Counted from the stretch's first letter, positions 8,400-15,781 are shown. The stretch: 26,664 nucleotides of DNA from Candidatus Methanolliviera sp. GoM_asphalt (GCA_902158745.1 CABGHH010000003.1:1-26664); one strand, 5' to 3'. Numbers and translations are program-made. The notes: generated from the sequence alone by a model not told the origin.

Positions 8400-8852
8400 A
8401 TGGTAACGGTAAAGACGAAGACGGGCAGGTTGAGCATAACGGAAGAGAAGATGATCTATACAAGATCAGGGGTGAGAGGCAGACTCGCAGAAAAATATCA
8501 GAATTTGATGGAAAAAATGCCTGTGATCGGCGAAAAGTATAGAAAAGTGGATCAAGAGATAGATCTCAAAGATATAAGAAAAATAGAGACGCATCCTGGC
8601 ATAAAGGGGATAATAAGACCTTATTTTAACGTTTTTTATGTAAAAGACGGAGAAGAGAGATCCAGAGGTATAATTTTTCCATCTTTACTATCTGGTGGAC
8701 GCAAAGATTATGAAACGGCTAAAAATGCTTTAGAAAGATCAAAGATCGCATTGGGGAACGCTTCTATTCCATTGCCATACGGTCTAATATTGCTCTTCCT
8801 TCTTTCATTGTTGATTGTTGTATTTGATATGCTCATATTCGGTATTATCTAA
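8400..8852 (+). CDS. Small membrane-anchored protein of unknown function (PH-like fold possible)
   Basis: About 150 residues. The first 120 or so are soluble and beta-rich, with the pattern TKTGRLSITEEKMIYTR, then a DLKDIRKIETHPG segment, FNVFYV and a charged helix. This order resembles small bacterial-PH-type domains, but I do not recognise the family. One hydrophobic segment at the very C-terminus (ILLFLLSLLIVVFDMLIF) would anchor it in the membrane with the soluble part in the cytoplasm. It is transcribed divergently from polB and converges on the winged-helix regulator gene 25 bp downstream. An ATG at 8385 is also in frame. Confidence 0.75.
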   Translation: MVTVKTKTGRLSITEEKMIYTRSGVRGRLAEKYQNLMEKMPVIGEKYRKVDQEIDLKDIRKIETHPGIKGIIRPYFNVFYVKDGEERSRGIIFPSLLSGGRKDYETAKNALERSKIALGNASIPLPYGLILLFLLSLLIVVFDMLIFGII

Positions 8853-8877
8853 CATTTTATTCGACATCCTGCACAGA

Positions 8878-9174
8878 TCAATTCTCATAGAGTAATCGTT
8901 TCAACACGGATAAATATCTCCTATATGCCTCCTTCCCCAATTCGGTCAATTCATAGCTCGTCTGAGGTCTTCTTTTGACGAATCGCTTCTTAACCTTTAT
9001 ATATCCACTCTTCTCCAGCACTTTCAGGTGGGTGGCGAGATTTCCCTCGCTCGTCTTAAGTGCTTCTTTAAGGTAGTTGAAGCTCACCTCCCTATGGTGA
9101 TATAACAGCGTCATCATAGCAAGCCTCATCCGCTCGTGTATGACCTTGTCCAATTCCACAATATCTTCGTACAT
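8878..9174 (-). CDS. Winged-helix transcriptional regulator (MarR/ArsR-like)
   Basis: A 98-residue single-domain winged helix. A first helix begins near VELDKVIHERMRLAMM. The helix-turn-helix lies around VSFNYLKEALKTSEGNLATHLKVLEKSGYI (about 30-60), followed by a basic wing with KKRFVKRRPQTSYELT and a C-terminal helix for dimerisation. This is the small archaeal regulator type related to ArsR/MarR that often pairs with a membrane-protein gene. Here it starts 6 nt after the stop of just such a gene, in the same direction, so the two are probably co-transcribed. The inverted repeat at 9849-9883 could be its operator. No metal-binding cysteines are seen, and the ligand is unknown. Confidence 0.85.
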   Translation of the reverse strand: MYEDIVELDKVIHERMRLAMMTLLYHHREVSFNYLKEALKTSEGNLATHLKVLEKSGYIKVKKRFVKRRPQTSYELTELGKEAYRRYLSVLKRLLYEN

Positions 9175-9180
9175 AACCGC

Positions 9181-9477
9181 TTATGTTCCCTTTGCCTCGC
9201 TCAACCAAGATCTGTAATCGGAGAAACCGGATATCATCATACCGATTCCACATATCAACCCAAAGAGCAGGAATGCCTGCTCCAACGCAAAAGATGCTAT
9301 CGGTATCGCCGATACGATCAGCAGTATTCCTATTATCAGATTGCCTCTTGAACCAGTAATTATGCCGGTTGCACCCATCCCGATTCCATCCGCGACGAAC
9401 CAACCGAGCAGTATGTAACACATTAGCGGCACAGGATTAGAGAGAGCACCTTCCATCTGGAATATACGTTCATCCAC
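9181..9477 (-). pseudogene. Fragment 3: C-terminal transmembrane part
   Basis: Starts in frame near DERIFQMEGALSNP. Hydrophobic segments are MCYILLGWFVADGIGMGATG, LIIGILLIVSAIPIASFAL and FLLFGLICGIGMMISGF. A GTG at 9477 could be a start, but it has no ribosome site, so independent translation is doubtful. Confidence 0.5.
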
Positions 9478-9659
9478 GACTTTGCTTCACCGATCCTTGA
9501 CGTCACTCCACGTGCCAGAAACCCATTCACAAAGAATGCGATCAGAAATGTGCCTATTATTCCAAGATATGCGATCCAATACCATGCCACTCTATATAGC
9601 AAGAGGTGCATCAGCGTGAAACCGACAAAAACGATCAGGCCAAAGACACTGGTGCACAT
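9423..9659 (-). pseudogene. Fragment 2: two transmembrane helices
   Basis: Starts at MCTSVFGLIVFVGF and has two strong hydrophobic stretches up to GTFLIAFFVNGFLARG, then SRIGEAKS. After that (about 9485) the frame loses membrane-protein character, and the next frame takes over. Confidence 0.5.
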
Positions 9660-9762
9660 TCCGTAAGCCTATTCTTGATCTTTGAACGTATTCTCCAAAC
9701 GCATCTACGGTCTTAAAACTCTTCAGTATCTCTTCTTTCTCCTTTTCTTTTTCTTTTTTCAT
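9660..9762 (-). pseudogene. Fragment 1: charged N-terminus of the membrane protein
   Basis: Lys/Glu-rich start followed by ILKSFKTVDAFGEYVQRSRI. Read on in the same frame, the sequence turns into non-hydrophobic residues and stops at 9592. Dropping one base near 9660 leads directly into fragment 2. Confidence 0.5.
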
Positions 9763-9848
9763 TTTTATCACTCCCATCTAAACATCTTTGACGAATTATG
9801 AGATGGTTCACCTCTATGATCTTCGTGATGTCATCTCTATTTGCATAT

Positions 9849-9883
9849 ACTCTTTATCATTTAAATACTTTTTGATAAAAAGT
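9849..9883. promoter_or_regulatory. Inverted-repeat operator over the TATA region
   Basis: The arms ACTCTTTATCA (9849-9859) and TGATAAAAAGT (9873-9883) match at 10 of 11 positions around a 13-bp AT-rich spacer. The spacer contains TTTAAATA, a TATA-like box for the minus-strand membrane-protein/regulator operon. A winged-helix dimer bound here would block the TATA-binding protein, so autoregulation is the natural reading. Confidence 0.5.
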
Positions 9884-9928
9884 TATTTTTTATAGAGATA
9901 AAAATCGATCACTCAAAGATATCCGTTC

Positions 9929-10196
9929 GTGAGACTTAGAAAGGAAAGATATCATATCCAAAAAACGTTATATAGAATCCCGTTTCATGTTATCAGGCAG
10001 ACGAAAAAGATCAAGGATCTACCAGAATTTAAGCGTCCACGTGAAAAATTAAAAGAAAAAGGGGCTCATGCTTCATCGGATACCGAATCTTGTTGCTATT
10101 ATTATAGAGAGTGGTAATAAAGGTCATGATGTATATGCTCCTCTCATCGAGAGTTGTCAAATTGATTTGCGAATAGCAAGGAAAATTTTTAAATAG
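9929..10196 (+). other. Gene-poor stretch with two short overlapping frames
   Basis: Between the operator and rps19e there is no convincing gene. One frame (GTG 9929 to 10117, 62 residues) is basic in its first 45 residues, then ends in a low-complexity Cys/Tyr run. A second frame (10068 to 10196, 42 residues) reads MLHRIPNLVAIIIESGNKGH and looks more protein-like exactly where the first deteriorates, so they could be halves of a frameshifted small gene. No ribosome site and no known family. A small hairpin CTCTC-ATC-GAGAG lies near 10141-10153. I see no tRNA here. Confidence 0.2.
10186..10195 (+). promoter_or_regulatory. TATA box of the ribosomal/SRP cluster
   Basis: TTTTTAAATA is centred about 30 bp before the rps19e ATG at 10222, which predicts a leader of only a few bases. 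It is the only clear promoter seen before the tightly packed genes up to srp54. Confidence 0.5.
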
Positions 10197-10221
10197 ATGT
10201 GTGAGATAAGGTGTCTACTAA

Positions 10222-10671
10222 ATGACTACGGTTTATGATGTTCCGGGAGATATATTGGTAGGAAAATTGGCAGAGAAGCTCAAAGACGGCGGTAAGATCG
10301 TTCCACCCGAATGGACGAAATATGTGAGAACAGGCGTGAATAAAGAGATGCCTCCTGTGGAAGAGGATTGGTGGTACAGAAGGTGCGCTTCTATGGCAAG
10401 GAGAATTTATATAGATGGTCCTGTGGGGATAGAGAGACTCCGGGTATACTACGGAGGGCGTAAAGATAGAGGGGCAAAACCCTACAGGTTCAAAAAAGGA
10501 AGCGGATCGATCGTTCGTAAGGGGCTTCAACAGTTAGAGGTAGCCAATATCGTTAAAGTGGCGAAGAGAGGTAGAATTATGACGCCAGAGGGGACATCTT
10601 TTCTTGATAAGACGGCTTATGAACTAAAGAAAGAGCTTGAAAAGAAGATACCCGAACTAAAGAAATACTAA
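10222..10671 (+). CDS. rps19e: Small-subunit ribosomal protein S19e
   Basis: Protein of 149 residues, the normal size. Family hallmarks are visible: VPGDILVGKLAEKLK at the N-terminus, PPEWTKYVRTGVNKEMPP, WWYRRCASMARRIY, then GPVGIERLRVYYGG and the basic tail region GSIVRKGLQQLE. S19e is an archaeal/eukaryotic component of the 30S head and is needed for small-subunit maturation. First gene of the conserved S19e-PDCD5-L39e-L31e-eIF6 cluster. The start has no Shine-Dalgarno site, in keeping with the TATA box about 30 bp upstream. Confidence 0.97.
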   Translation: MTTVYDVPGDILVGKLAEKLKDGGKIVPPEWTKYVRTGVNKEMPPVEEDWWYRRCASMARRIYIDGPVGIERLRVYYGGRKDRGAKPYRFKKGSGSIVRKGLQQLEVANIVKVAKRGRIMTPEGTSFLDKTAYELKKELEKKIPELKKY

Positions 10672-10690
10672 AAATTAGGAAGACCGCACA

Positions 10691-11029
10691 ATGGCTGACG
10701 AGATAGAGGAGATCAAGAGGAAAAGATTACAACAGATGATGGCGTCACAACAGGATCAGATCTTACGACAGGGGCAGGAAGAAACCCTCAAAAAAGAATA
10801 CGAGGTGAAAAAAAAAGAGGTTTTAAGAAAGATAATGACGCCAGAGGCAAGAGAGAGACTCAACAACATCAAAGTGGCAAAACCAGAGTTCGCCGGGGCG
10901 ATCGAAGAGCAATTGATAGCTCTTGCATCGAATGGAAGATTAAAGTCGATGATAACCGACGAACAGTTGAAGATGATATTGAGTCAGATACAGCCGAAAA
11001 AGAGAGATATTAAGATAAGAAAAATATGA
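10691..11029 (+). CDS. PDCD5-family DNA-binding protein
   Basis: Protein of 112 residues, a PDCD5/TFAR19 homologue. It is a charged helical protein with a Gln-rich N-terminal helix (LQQMMASQQDQ), the core TPEARERLNNIKVAKPEFA, then the QLIALASNGRL and ITDEQLKMIL helices. Archaeal members form a small three-helix bundle and are reported to bind DNA; the precise role is not settled. It follows rps19e by 19 nt with AGGAAG upstream, and overlaps the next gene by ATGA. The pairing with rps19e is conserved across archaea. Confidence 0.93.
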   Translation: MADEIEEIKRKRLQQMMASQQDQILRQGQEETLKKEYEVKKKEVLRKIMTPEARERLNNIKVAKPEFAGAIEEQLIALASNGRLKSMITDEQLKMILSQIQPKKRDIKIRKI

Positions 11030-11655
11030 GAACTGCCGTGCTCTTTAGTGGTGGAAAGGATAGCTCTCTTTCGGCGTTAATGCTCTCCAAATGTTTTGAA
11101 GTGGAACTCCTGACATTCACTTTTGGCTTATCAGAGAACTGGAGATCTGCCGAGAGATCAGCGAAGAGACTGGGGTTACCTCATAAAAAGATTGATTTCG
11201 GGGGTGGCGTGATCGAAGAAGCTACAGATATGATGATTAAGGATGCTTTTCCAAGAGATGGACTAAATTTAGTCCATAAAAAAGCTTTAGAAAACTCTGC
11301 CAAAGAATATGAGATCATAGCGGATGGAACTAGGAGAGATGATATATCTCCTAAGCTAACGCTTGCGGAGACGAGGAGTTTGGAAGATAGATATGATATC
11401 CATTATGTGAGACCGTTGTTGGGTTTTGGAAGAAAACTCATCGACGAACTCGCAGGTAGATTCTTCATCGTTTTGGAGGGAGAAAATCTCCCAAAGAGGG
11501 CAGATTATGAGTTTGAGATCAGGTGTTATATGAGAGAGAATTATGATGAAGAGATGGTAGAGAAGATATTTCCGAGCAGGCACGTTCATTCGAGGGTTTT
11601 GGGATTGAAGAGCTGCCGCTCTTTCAACTTGGGTGCTACCTTCGGTAGCACTTGA
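11026..11655 (+). CDS. PP-loop superfamily ATP-binding protein of the ribosomal cluster
   Basis: Protein of 209 residues. The PP-loop SGGKDSS at 8-14 is the pyrophosphate-binding motif of N-type ATP pyrophosphatases (ThiI, TtuA and asparagine-synthetase relatives). A second conserved patch, IIADGTRRDD (about 98-107), resembles the substrate-adenylating region. The family is usually found between pdcd5 and rpl39e in euryarchaea, suggesting a tRNA- or ribosome-modification role, but the substrate is unknown. Only a few Cys are present (near the ends of both halves) and no zinc ribbon is seen. It overlaps pdcd5 by 4 nt. Its last codons fold into the hairpin at 11633-11651. Confidence 0.85.
   Translation: MRTAVLFSGGKDSSLSALMLSKCFEVELLTFTFGLSENWRSAERSAKRLGLPHKKIDFGGGVIEEATDMMIKDAFPRDGLNLVHKKALENSAKEYEIIADGTRRDDISPKLTLAETRSLEDRYDIHYVRPLLGFGRKLIDELAGRFFIVLEGENLPKRADYEFEIRCYMRENYDEEMVEKIFPSRHVHSRVLGLKSCRSFNLGATFGST
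11633..11651. repeat. Perfect triloop palindrome at the end of the PP-loop gene
   Basis: GTGCTACC-TTC-GGTAGCAC: an 8-bp perfect stem with a 3-nt loop, extendable by two G-T pairs, ending 1 nt before the TGA stop of the gene. It could be an mRNA processing or stability element ahead of rpl39e. Confidence 0.55.
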
Positions 11656-11660
11656 AAACA

Positions 11661-11675
11661 AAAACCATAGGTTTT
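11661..11675. repeat. Second triloop palindrome, before the rpl39e ribosome site
   Basis: AAAACC-ATA-GGTTTT: a 6-bp perfect stem with a 3-nt loop, 1 nt before the GGTGA ribosome site of rpl39e. It follows the palindrome at 11633-11651 after 9 nt. Confidence 0.5.
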
Positions 11676-11686
11676 CGGTGAGAGAT

Positions 11687-11839
11687 ATGTCTAAAAAGAC
11701 GAAGGGAATGAAAATAAGGCTTGCAAAGTATGCAAGGCAGAACAGAAGAATTCCAGCATGGGTGATCGTCAGGACCAATCGAAATGTGAGAACGCACCCG
11801 AAGAGGAGGCATTGGAGAAGGACAAGGCTGAATAAATGA
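11687..11839 (+). CDS. rpl39e: Large-subunit ribosomal protein L39e
   Basis: Protein of 50 residues, the normal size for this small basic protein lining the ribosomal exit tunnel. It begins MSKKTKGMKIRLAKYARQNR and contains PAWVIVRTNR and HPKRRHWRRTRL. The frame is open further upstream, but ATG 11687 is chosen because GGTGA lies 5 nt before it and the family starts at this residue. It sits between the PP-loop gene and rpl31e, as usual in archaea. Confidence 0.96.
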   Translation: MSKKTKGMKIRLAKYARQNRRIPAWVIVRTNRNVRTHPKRRHWRRTRLNK

Positions 11840-11855
11840 TTAAGAGGTGTTTTAA

Positions 11856-12122
11856 TTGGTAGAAGAGGAGAGAATATATACGATCCCACTTAGAAAGGCT
11901 TTTCTAAAAGCCCCACGGTGGAAAAGGAGCAATAAGGCGATAAAAGAGGTCAGAAAATTCCTTGCGAGGCACATGAAGACGAGTGAGGAGAAGATATATC
12001 TGGATGCATCGATAAACGAGAAGATTTGGGAGAGGGGGTCTCAAAAACCACCGTCCAAGATACGCGTTAGAACGATTAAGTCGGAGGATGGAGAGGTGGA
12101 GACTGAGTTGGTCATTGATTGA
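11856..12122 (+). CDS. rpl31e: Large-subunit ribosomal protein L31e
   Basis: Protein of 88 residues. It starts at TTG 11856, with GAGGTG 6 nt upstream. Family features include RIYTIPLRKAFLKAPRWKR and KAIKEVRKFLARHMK, the helix next to the tunnel exit, then DASINEKIWERG, PPSKIRVR and an acidic C-terminus. L31e helps form the platform where SRP and nascent-chain factors dock, which suits its place in a cluster leading to ftsY and srp54. Confidence 0.96.
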   Translation: MVEEERIYTIPLRKAFLKAPRWKRSNKAIKEVRKFLARHMKTSEEKIYLDASINEKIWERGSQKPPSKIRVRTIKSEDGEVETELVID

Positions 12123-12137
12123 GGGAGAAACAGATTT

Positions 12138-12785
12138 ATGAACTTCGGTGGAATGTCAAATATTGGGGTCTTCATCTCTGTCACGGAAGATTATGCTATC
12201 GCTTCGAGTCTCATCAAAGACGACGAGATGAAAGAGATCGAAGAGAGATTAGGTGTTGAGGTTATCAAGACCTCGATCGGTGGATCTCTTCTGGTGGGAT
12301 CCCTCGTCTGCGGCAACTCTAACGGTTTTTTGGTCTCCCGATATATACTAAATTCAGAGATTAAATTGATAGAGAATAAGGTTAATATTAAAAGATTTCC
12401 AGATAGGATGAACGCCTGTGGTAACGTTATATTGGCCAACGATACGGCGGCTGTCGTGCATCCGGAGGTGTCTGATAGATCTATACGCCTAATAGCGAGG
12501 TTTTTAGATGTGGACGTTTATAGAGGATCTGTTGGAGGATATAAGACCGTTGGAACGGCCGCATCAGTAACAAATAAAGGTTTGTTGGTCAACCCATATA
12601 CGAAGGATGAAGACTTCGAACTGCTCGAAAAGATCTTTGATATACCCATCGGGGTAGGGACGATCAATTTTGGATCTCCTCTGGTCGGTTCGGGAGTCAT
12701 TACAAATTCAAAAGGTTATTTAGTCGGCGAAGAGACGAGGGGACCAGAAATTGCGAGAGTTGAAGAAGTGTTTCAGCTCATTTAA
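12138..12785 (+). CDS. eif6: Ribosome anti-association factor eIF6
   Basis: Protein of 215 residues, matching the family. It shows the five-fold repeated pentein architecture: repeated IGVFISVTEDYAIAS-like units, LLVGSLVCGNSNGFLV, ACGNVILANDTAAVVHP, GTAASVTNKGLLVNP, and GSPLVGSGVITNSKGYLVG. aIF6 binds the 50S subunit and keeps it from joining 30S during biogenesis. ATG 12138 follows a GAGGGAGA site by about 10 nt; a second ATG at 12153 has its GGTGG too close to be the start. The LX (L18a) gene that often follows is absent: only 21 bp separate this gene from pfdA. Confidence 0.97.
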   Translation: MNFGGMSNIGVFISVTEDYAIASSLIKDDEMKEIEERLGVEVIKTSIGGSLLVGSLVCGNSNGFLVSRYILNSEIKLIENKVNIKRFPDRMNACGNVILANDTAAVVHPEVSDRSIRLIARFLDVDVYRGSVGGYKTVGTAASVTNKGLLVNPYTKDEDFELLEKIFDIPIGVGTINFGSPLVGSGVITNSKGYLVGEETRGPEIARVEEVFQLI

Positions 12786-12806
12786 TTTAGAGGAGGGAAA
12801 GTTAAG

Positions 12807-13235
12807 ATGAATGGCAAAGAAGAAGTTGAATCAGAACTGCAGAAACACGTTGTACTATACAGAAGTTATGAAGAGCAGATGGTGGCATTACAGCAACAAA
12901 AAGCCCTTCTAGAGATGTCTATGAAGGACTGTAGTGGCGCAATGGACTTTATTGTACTTTTAATCGATAAAAAGGGTGATCATGATATCGAAACACTCGT
13001 ACCTATAGGTTCGGGCACCTTTGTAAACGCGACGATAAAAGATCAAGATAAGGCGATGATGCGTATAGGCGGAGGATATAGTGTAGAGAAAGATGTAAAG
13101 GATGTAAAACAATTTTTGGAAGAGAAGAAGAAAAATTTGAGCGACTCACTCGTTGAAGTGGATAGTAAATTGGCTCAAGTTAGGCAGACGCTCACCTATC
13201 TACAGGCGAAGATAGAAGAGATAACGAAAAAATAG
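12807..13235 (+). CDS. pfdA: Prefoldin subunit alpha
   Basis: Protein of 142 residues, with an N-terminal coiled coil (about 1-45), a central beta-hairpin region around LVPIGSGTFVNATI and MMRIGGGYSVEKD, and a C-terminal coiled coil (about 95-140) containing EVDSKLAQVRQTLTYLQAKI. Two alpha and four beta subunits form the jellyfish-shaped chaperone that hands unfolded chains to the thermosome. GGAGGG lies upstream. It ends 2 nt before ftsY, so the two are translationally linked. The beta subunit is not in the window. Confidence 0.95.
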   Translation: MNGKEEVESELQKHVVLYRSYEEQMVALQQQKALLEMSMKDCSGAMDFIVLLIDKKGDHDIETLVPIGSGTFVNATIKDQDKAMMRIGGGYSVEKDVKDVKQFLEEKKKNLSDSLVEVDSKLAQVRQTLTYLQAKIEEITKK

Positions 13236-13237
13236 AC

Positions 13238-14302
13238 ATGTTTAAATCTTTAAGAGATAAATTTGCGTCTTTTAAGCATTCCATCGGAAAGGCGGTTCAT
13301 AAAAAGGAAGAGGCAGAGGGGATAGAGGTTTCTTCCGCTACGACAACCGAAGAAGTCGCTAACATATCGGCGTCTTTGAGCATAGATGAAAAAAAGACGA
13401 AGAAAGAGAAGGTAGGATTAAAAGATAAAGCAAAAGCTCTCATCATAGAGAGAGAGACGATATTAGGTGAAGAAGATCTCGCTGGGCCATTATGGGAACT
13501 CGAAATATCTCTTATGGAGGGAAATGTGGCACTGCCCGTAGCTGAAGAGATCGTATCGAATGTAAGAGAGGAACTCATAGGCAAGAAGAAGAGGATATTT
13601 TCCAATACGGATAAGATCGTTGAAGACGTCCTCAAAGATAGCATCAAAGATGTGATAAAGAATGACGGTCCTCCTTTTGACGAGATAATAAGTACAGGTG
13701 ATAAACCCGTCGTGATCCTCTTCGTTGGGGTAAACGGGACGGGAAAGACCACCACGATAGCCAAGGTTGCGAAGAGACTTACAGATAATGGTTACTCGGT
13801 GGTGATCGCATCAGGAGACACGTACAGGGCGGGGGCACAGGAACAGATCGAGACTCACGCAGAGAGGCTCGGTTTAAGATTGATAAAACACCAGTATGGT
13901 GCAGATCCATCTGCCGTGATATACGACGCGGTGGAACATGCTAAAGCAAAAGGGAAAGACGTCGTTCTCGCGGACACCGCGGGCAGGATGCATACAGATT
14001 CAAACCTGATGCGGGAACTTCAGAAGATAAAGAGGATAAATTCTCCCAGATTAACGATCTTTGTCGATGAGGCGATAGCGGGGAACGATGCCGTGGAGAG
14101 GGCAAAACAGTTCAACGAATCTATTGGGATAGACGGCTCCATATTGTCCAAACTGGATGCGGATGCGAGGGGGGGTGCCGCGATCTCGATACCTTATGTG
14201 ACGGGAAAGCCGATATTCTTCTTCGGTGTCGGGCAGAGGTACGAGGATTTGATAGTCTTTGATGAAGATTGGCTCTTGGGGAAGATCTTTGGTGAAGAAT
14301 GA
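13238..14302 (+). CDS. ftsY: SRP receptor GTPase FtsY
   Basis: Protein of 354 residues. A short charged N-terminal A region (1-75) is followed by the N domain and the G domain. G1 is GVNGTGKTTT at 164-173, then DTYRAGAQEQ, DTAGR at 246-250, SKLDADARGG in place of the commoner TKxD, and FFGVGQ near the end. It receives the SRP-ribosome complex at the membrane, with reciprocal GTP hydrolysis with SRP54. It lies between pfdA and srp54 in the usual archaeal order. No membrane segment is present; targeting would rely on the amphipathic N-terminus. Confidence 0.97.
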   Translation: MFKSLRDKFASFKHSIGKAVHKKEEAEGIEVSSATTTEEVANISASLSIDEKKTKKEKVGLKDKAKALIIERETILGEEDLAGPLWELEISLMEGNVALPVAEEIVSNVREELIGKKKRIFSNTDKIVEDVLKDSIKDVIKNDGPPFDEIISTGDKPVVILFVGVNGTGKTTTIAKVAKRLTDNGYSVVIASGDTYRAGAQEQIETHAERLGLRLIKHQYGADPSAVIYDAVEHAKAKGKDVVLADTAGRMHTDSNLMRELQKIKRINSPRLTIFVDEAIAGNDAVERAKQFNESIGIDGSILSKLDADARGGAAISIPYVTGKPIFFFGVGQRYEDLIVFDEDWLLGKIFGEE

Positions 14303-14314
14303 GAGGGGTTCGAA

Positions 14315-15646
14315 ATGATTCTAAATAACTTGGGGAGTTCCTTAAAGGAATCATTAAGAAAACTGGCGAGATCGAATAAGATAGACAAAAGAACCGCGGA
14401 AGAACTGGTTAAAGATATCCAGAGAGCACTCCTGCAGGCGGATATTAACGTAAAGCTCGTGATGAAGCTCTCCAACAACATAAAGAAGAAGGCAATAAAA
14501 GAAGAGGTCATCGAGGGGTTTGATGCGAGGGAACACATCTCCCGCGTCGTCTATGAGGAACTTGCAAACATTCTCGGCAGAGGAATAGATTTAGAGTTAA
14601 AAGGTCAGACGATAATGATGGTGGGCCTACAGGGGTCCGGTAAAACCACCACAACGGCCAAGCTGGCGAAGTATTTTCAAAGGAAAGGCTTAATGCCGGT
14701 TGTGATATGCGCCGATACTTTTCGTCCGGGAGCTTATGAACAGCTCTCTCAACTATGCAACGCAAATAGTATTCCGTTCTATGGAGAAAAAGGTAACAAA
14801 GATGCGGTAGAGATCGTAAAGAACGGACTTAAAGAGAAGAAAGAGTACGACGTTAAGATCATCGATACCACCGGAAGGCACGCACTCGAGAAAGAATTGA
14901 TAGCAGAGATGGAAGACATAGATAAAGCTTTAGATCCAGAGCACAAATTTCTCGTCATGGACGCGGCGATCGGGCAGGAGGCAGAAGAACAGGCAAGGGC
15001 ATTCGGCGAGTCCATAGGTATCACAGGGGTGATAATAACAAAACTCGATGGAACGGCAAAAGGTGGTGGAGCCCTCTCAGCTGTCTCTGAGACAGATAGC
15101 GGAATTGCCTTCATCGGTACGGGAGAGAAGGTGGATGATATCGAGAGATTTGACCCAGAAGGTTTCATCTCAAGACTCGTCGGTATGGGAGATTTGAAGG
15201 CGTTGATGGAGCGGGTGGAGGAGTCCATCACGCCAGAAGATATGGGTGTAGAAGAGGTACTCAAGGGAAAGTTCACATTAAAGGAGATGTACAAACAGTT
15301 TCAGGCGATAAATAAGATAGGGCCACTTAAACAGGTAATTCAGATGATACCGTTCGGTGGATTCGGGGTAGATATCACGGATAAAGATTACAATATGACG
15401 AAGAATAAACTCGAGAGATACAAGGTAATAATGAACTCCATGACGGACTTTGAACTCGAGAACCCCTCCGTCTTGAATGGAAGCAGGATAAGAAGGGTGG
15501 CAGTCGGTTCCGGATCAGATACGAATGAGGTGAAAGAGCTCATCAGGTATTACAGAATGATGAAGAAGGCGCTTGGCGCTCTCAAGGGCGGGAAGATCAC
15601 GGGTATGCCGAAGAATCTGATGAAGATGTTTGGCAGGCAGGTTTGA
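14315..15646 (+). CDS. srp54: Signal recognition particle GTPase SRP54
   Basis: Protein of 443 residues. N domain 1-95 (LNNLGSSLKESLRKLARS). G domain: P-loop GLQGSGKTTT at 104-113, DTFRPGAYEQL, DTTGRH, and TKLDGTAKGGG. The C-terminal M domain starts near residue 305 with GKFTLKEMYKQFQAI, QMIPFGG, the RNA-binding SRIRRVAVGSGS and a Met-rich tail (MKKALGALKG...MPKNLMKMFG). It binds signal sequences and 7S RNA. ATG 14315 follows a GAGGGG site, 12 nt after ftsY. It is the last gene of the cluster; a T5 run at 15683-15687 may terminate it. The 7S RNA gene is not in this window. Confidence 0.97.
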   Translation: MILNNLGSSLKESLRKLARSNKIDKRTAEELVKDIQRALLQADINVKLVMKLSNNIKKKAIKEEVIEGFDAREHISRVVYEELANILGRGIDLELKGQTIMMVGLQGSGKTTTTAKLAKYFQRKGLMPVVICADTFRPGAYEQLSQLCNANSIPFYGEKGNKDAVEIVKNGLKEKKEYDVKIIDTTGRHALEKELIAEMEDIDKALDPEHKFLVMDAAIGQEAEEQARAFGESIGITGVIITKLDGTAKGGGALSAVSETDSGIAFIGTGEKVDDIERFDPEGFISRLVGMGDLKALMERVEESITPEDMGVEEVLKGKFTLKEMYKQFQAINKIGPLKQVIQMIPFGGFGVDITDKDYNMTKNKLERYKVIMNSMTDFELENPSVLNGSRIRRVAVGSGSDTNEVKELIRYYRMMKKALGALKGGKITGMPKNLMKMFGRQV

Positions 15647-15682
15647 GATCTTCGAGCGCTCATCACTTAGAATAGATAAGGA

Positions 15683-15687
15683 TTTTT
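15683..15687 (+). terminator. Possible oligo-T terminator after srp54
   Basis: A run of five T about 37 nt after the srp54 stop, in a 157-bp gap. Oligo-T on the coding strand is the usual archaeal termination signal. No strong stem is next to it. The rest of the gap holds only the promoter at 15774-15781. Confidence 0.25.
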
Positions 15688-15773
15688 CTATACTTCTGCC
15701 AGAGGTTTTAAGCAGAATATCGTGCAGCAAATTTGGGCAAAGCGATCTCATCTGTGTTTGGTCTTTCATAAAA

Positions 15774-15781
15774 CTTTTAAA
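15774..15781 (+). promoter_or_regulatory. TATA box of the kinase/phosphatase operon (leaderless)
   Basis: CTTTTAAA centred 26 bp before ATG 15804. No ribosome site precedes the ATG, so a leaderless mRNA is likely. This would drive the three overlapping genes up to 18166. Confidence 0.5.

Larger units (their letters stand above)
9181..9762 (-). pseudogene. Multi-pass membrane protein gene with two frameshifts
   Basis: Three overlapping frames join into one plausible protein of about 195 residues. A charged N-terminus starts at ATG 9762 (MKKEKEKEKEE), preceded by a GGGAGTGA ribosome site. The frame then shifts by one extra base near 9660 into a hydrophobic segment, and shifts back near 9480 into a longer hydrophobic segment ending at 9181. 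Together they would form about five membrane helices. The shifts are opposite, so the ends keep the original frame. This is either real decay or two indel errors in the assembly. The regulator gene downstream is intact. No family is recognised. Confidence 0.6.

Noticed and set aside
11356..11889. Minus-strand frame of 177 residues across the PP-loop gene and rpl39e
   Set aside because: It covers two recognised genes and the palindromes, and shows no protein family.
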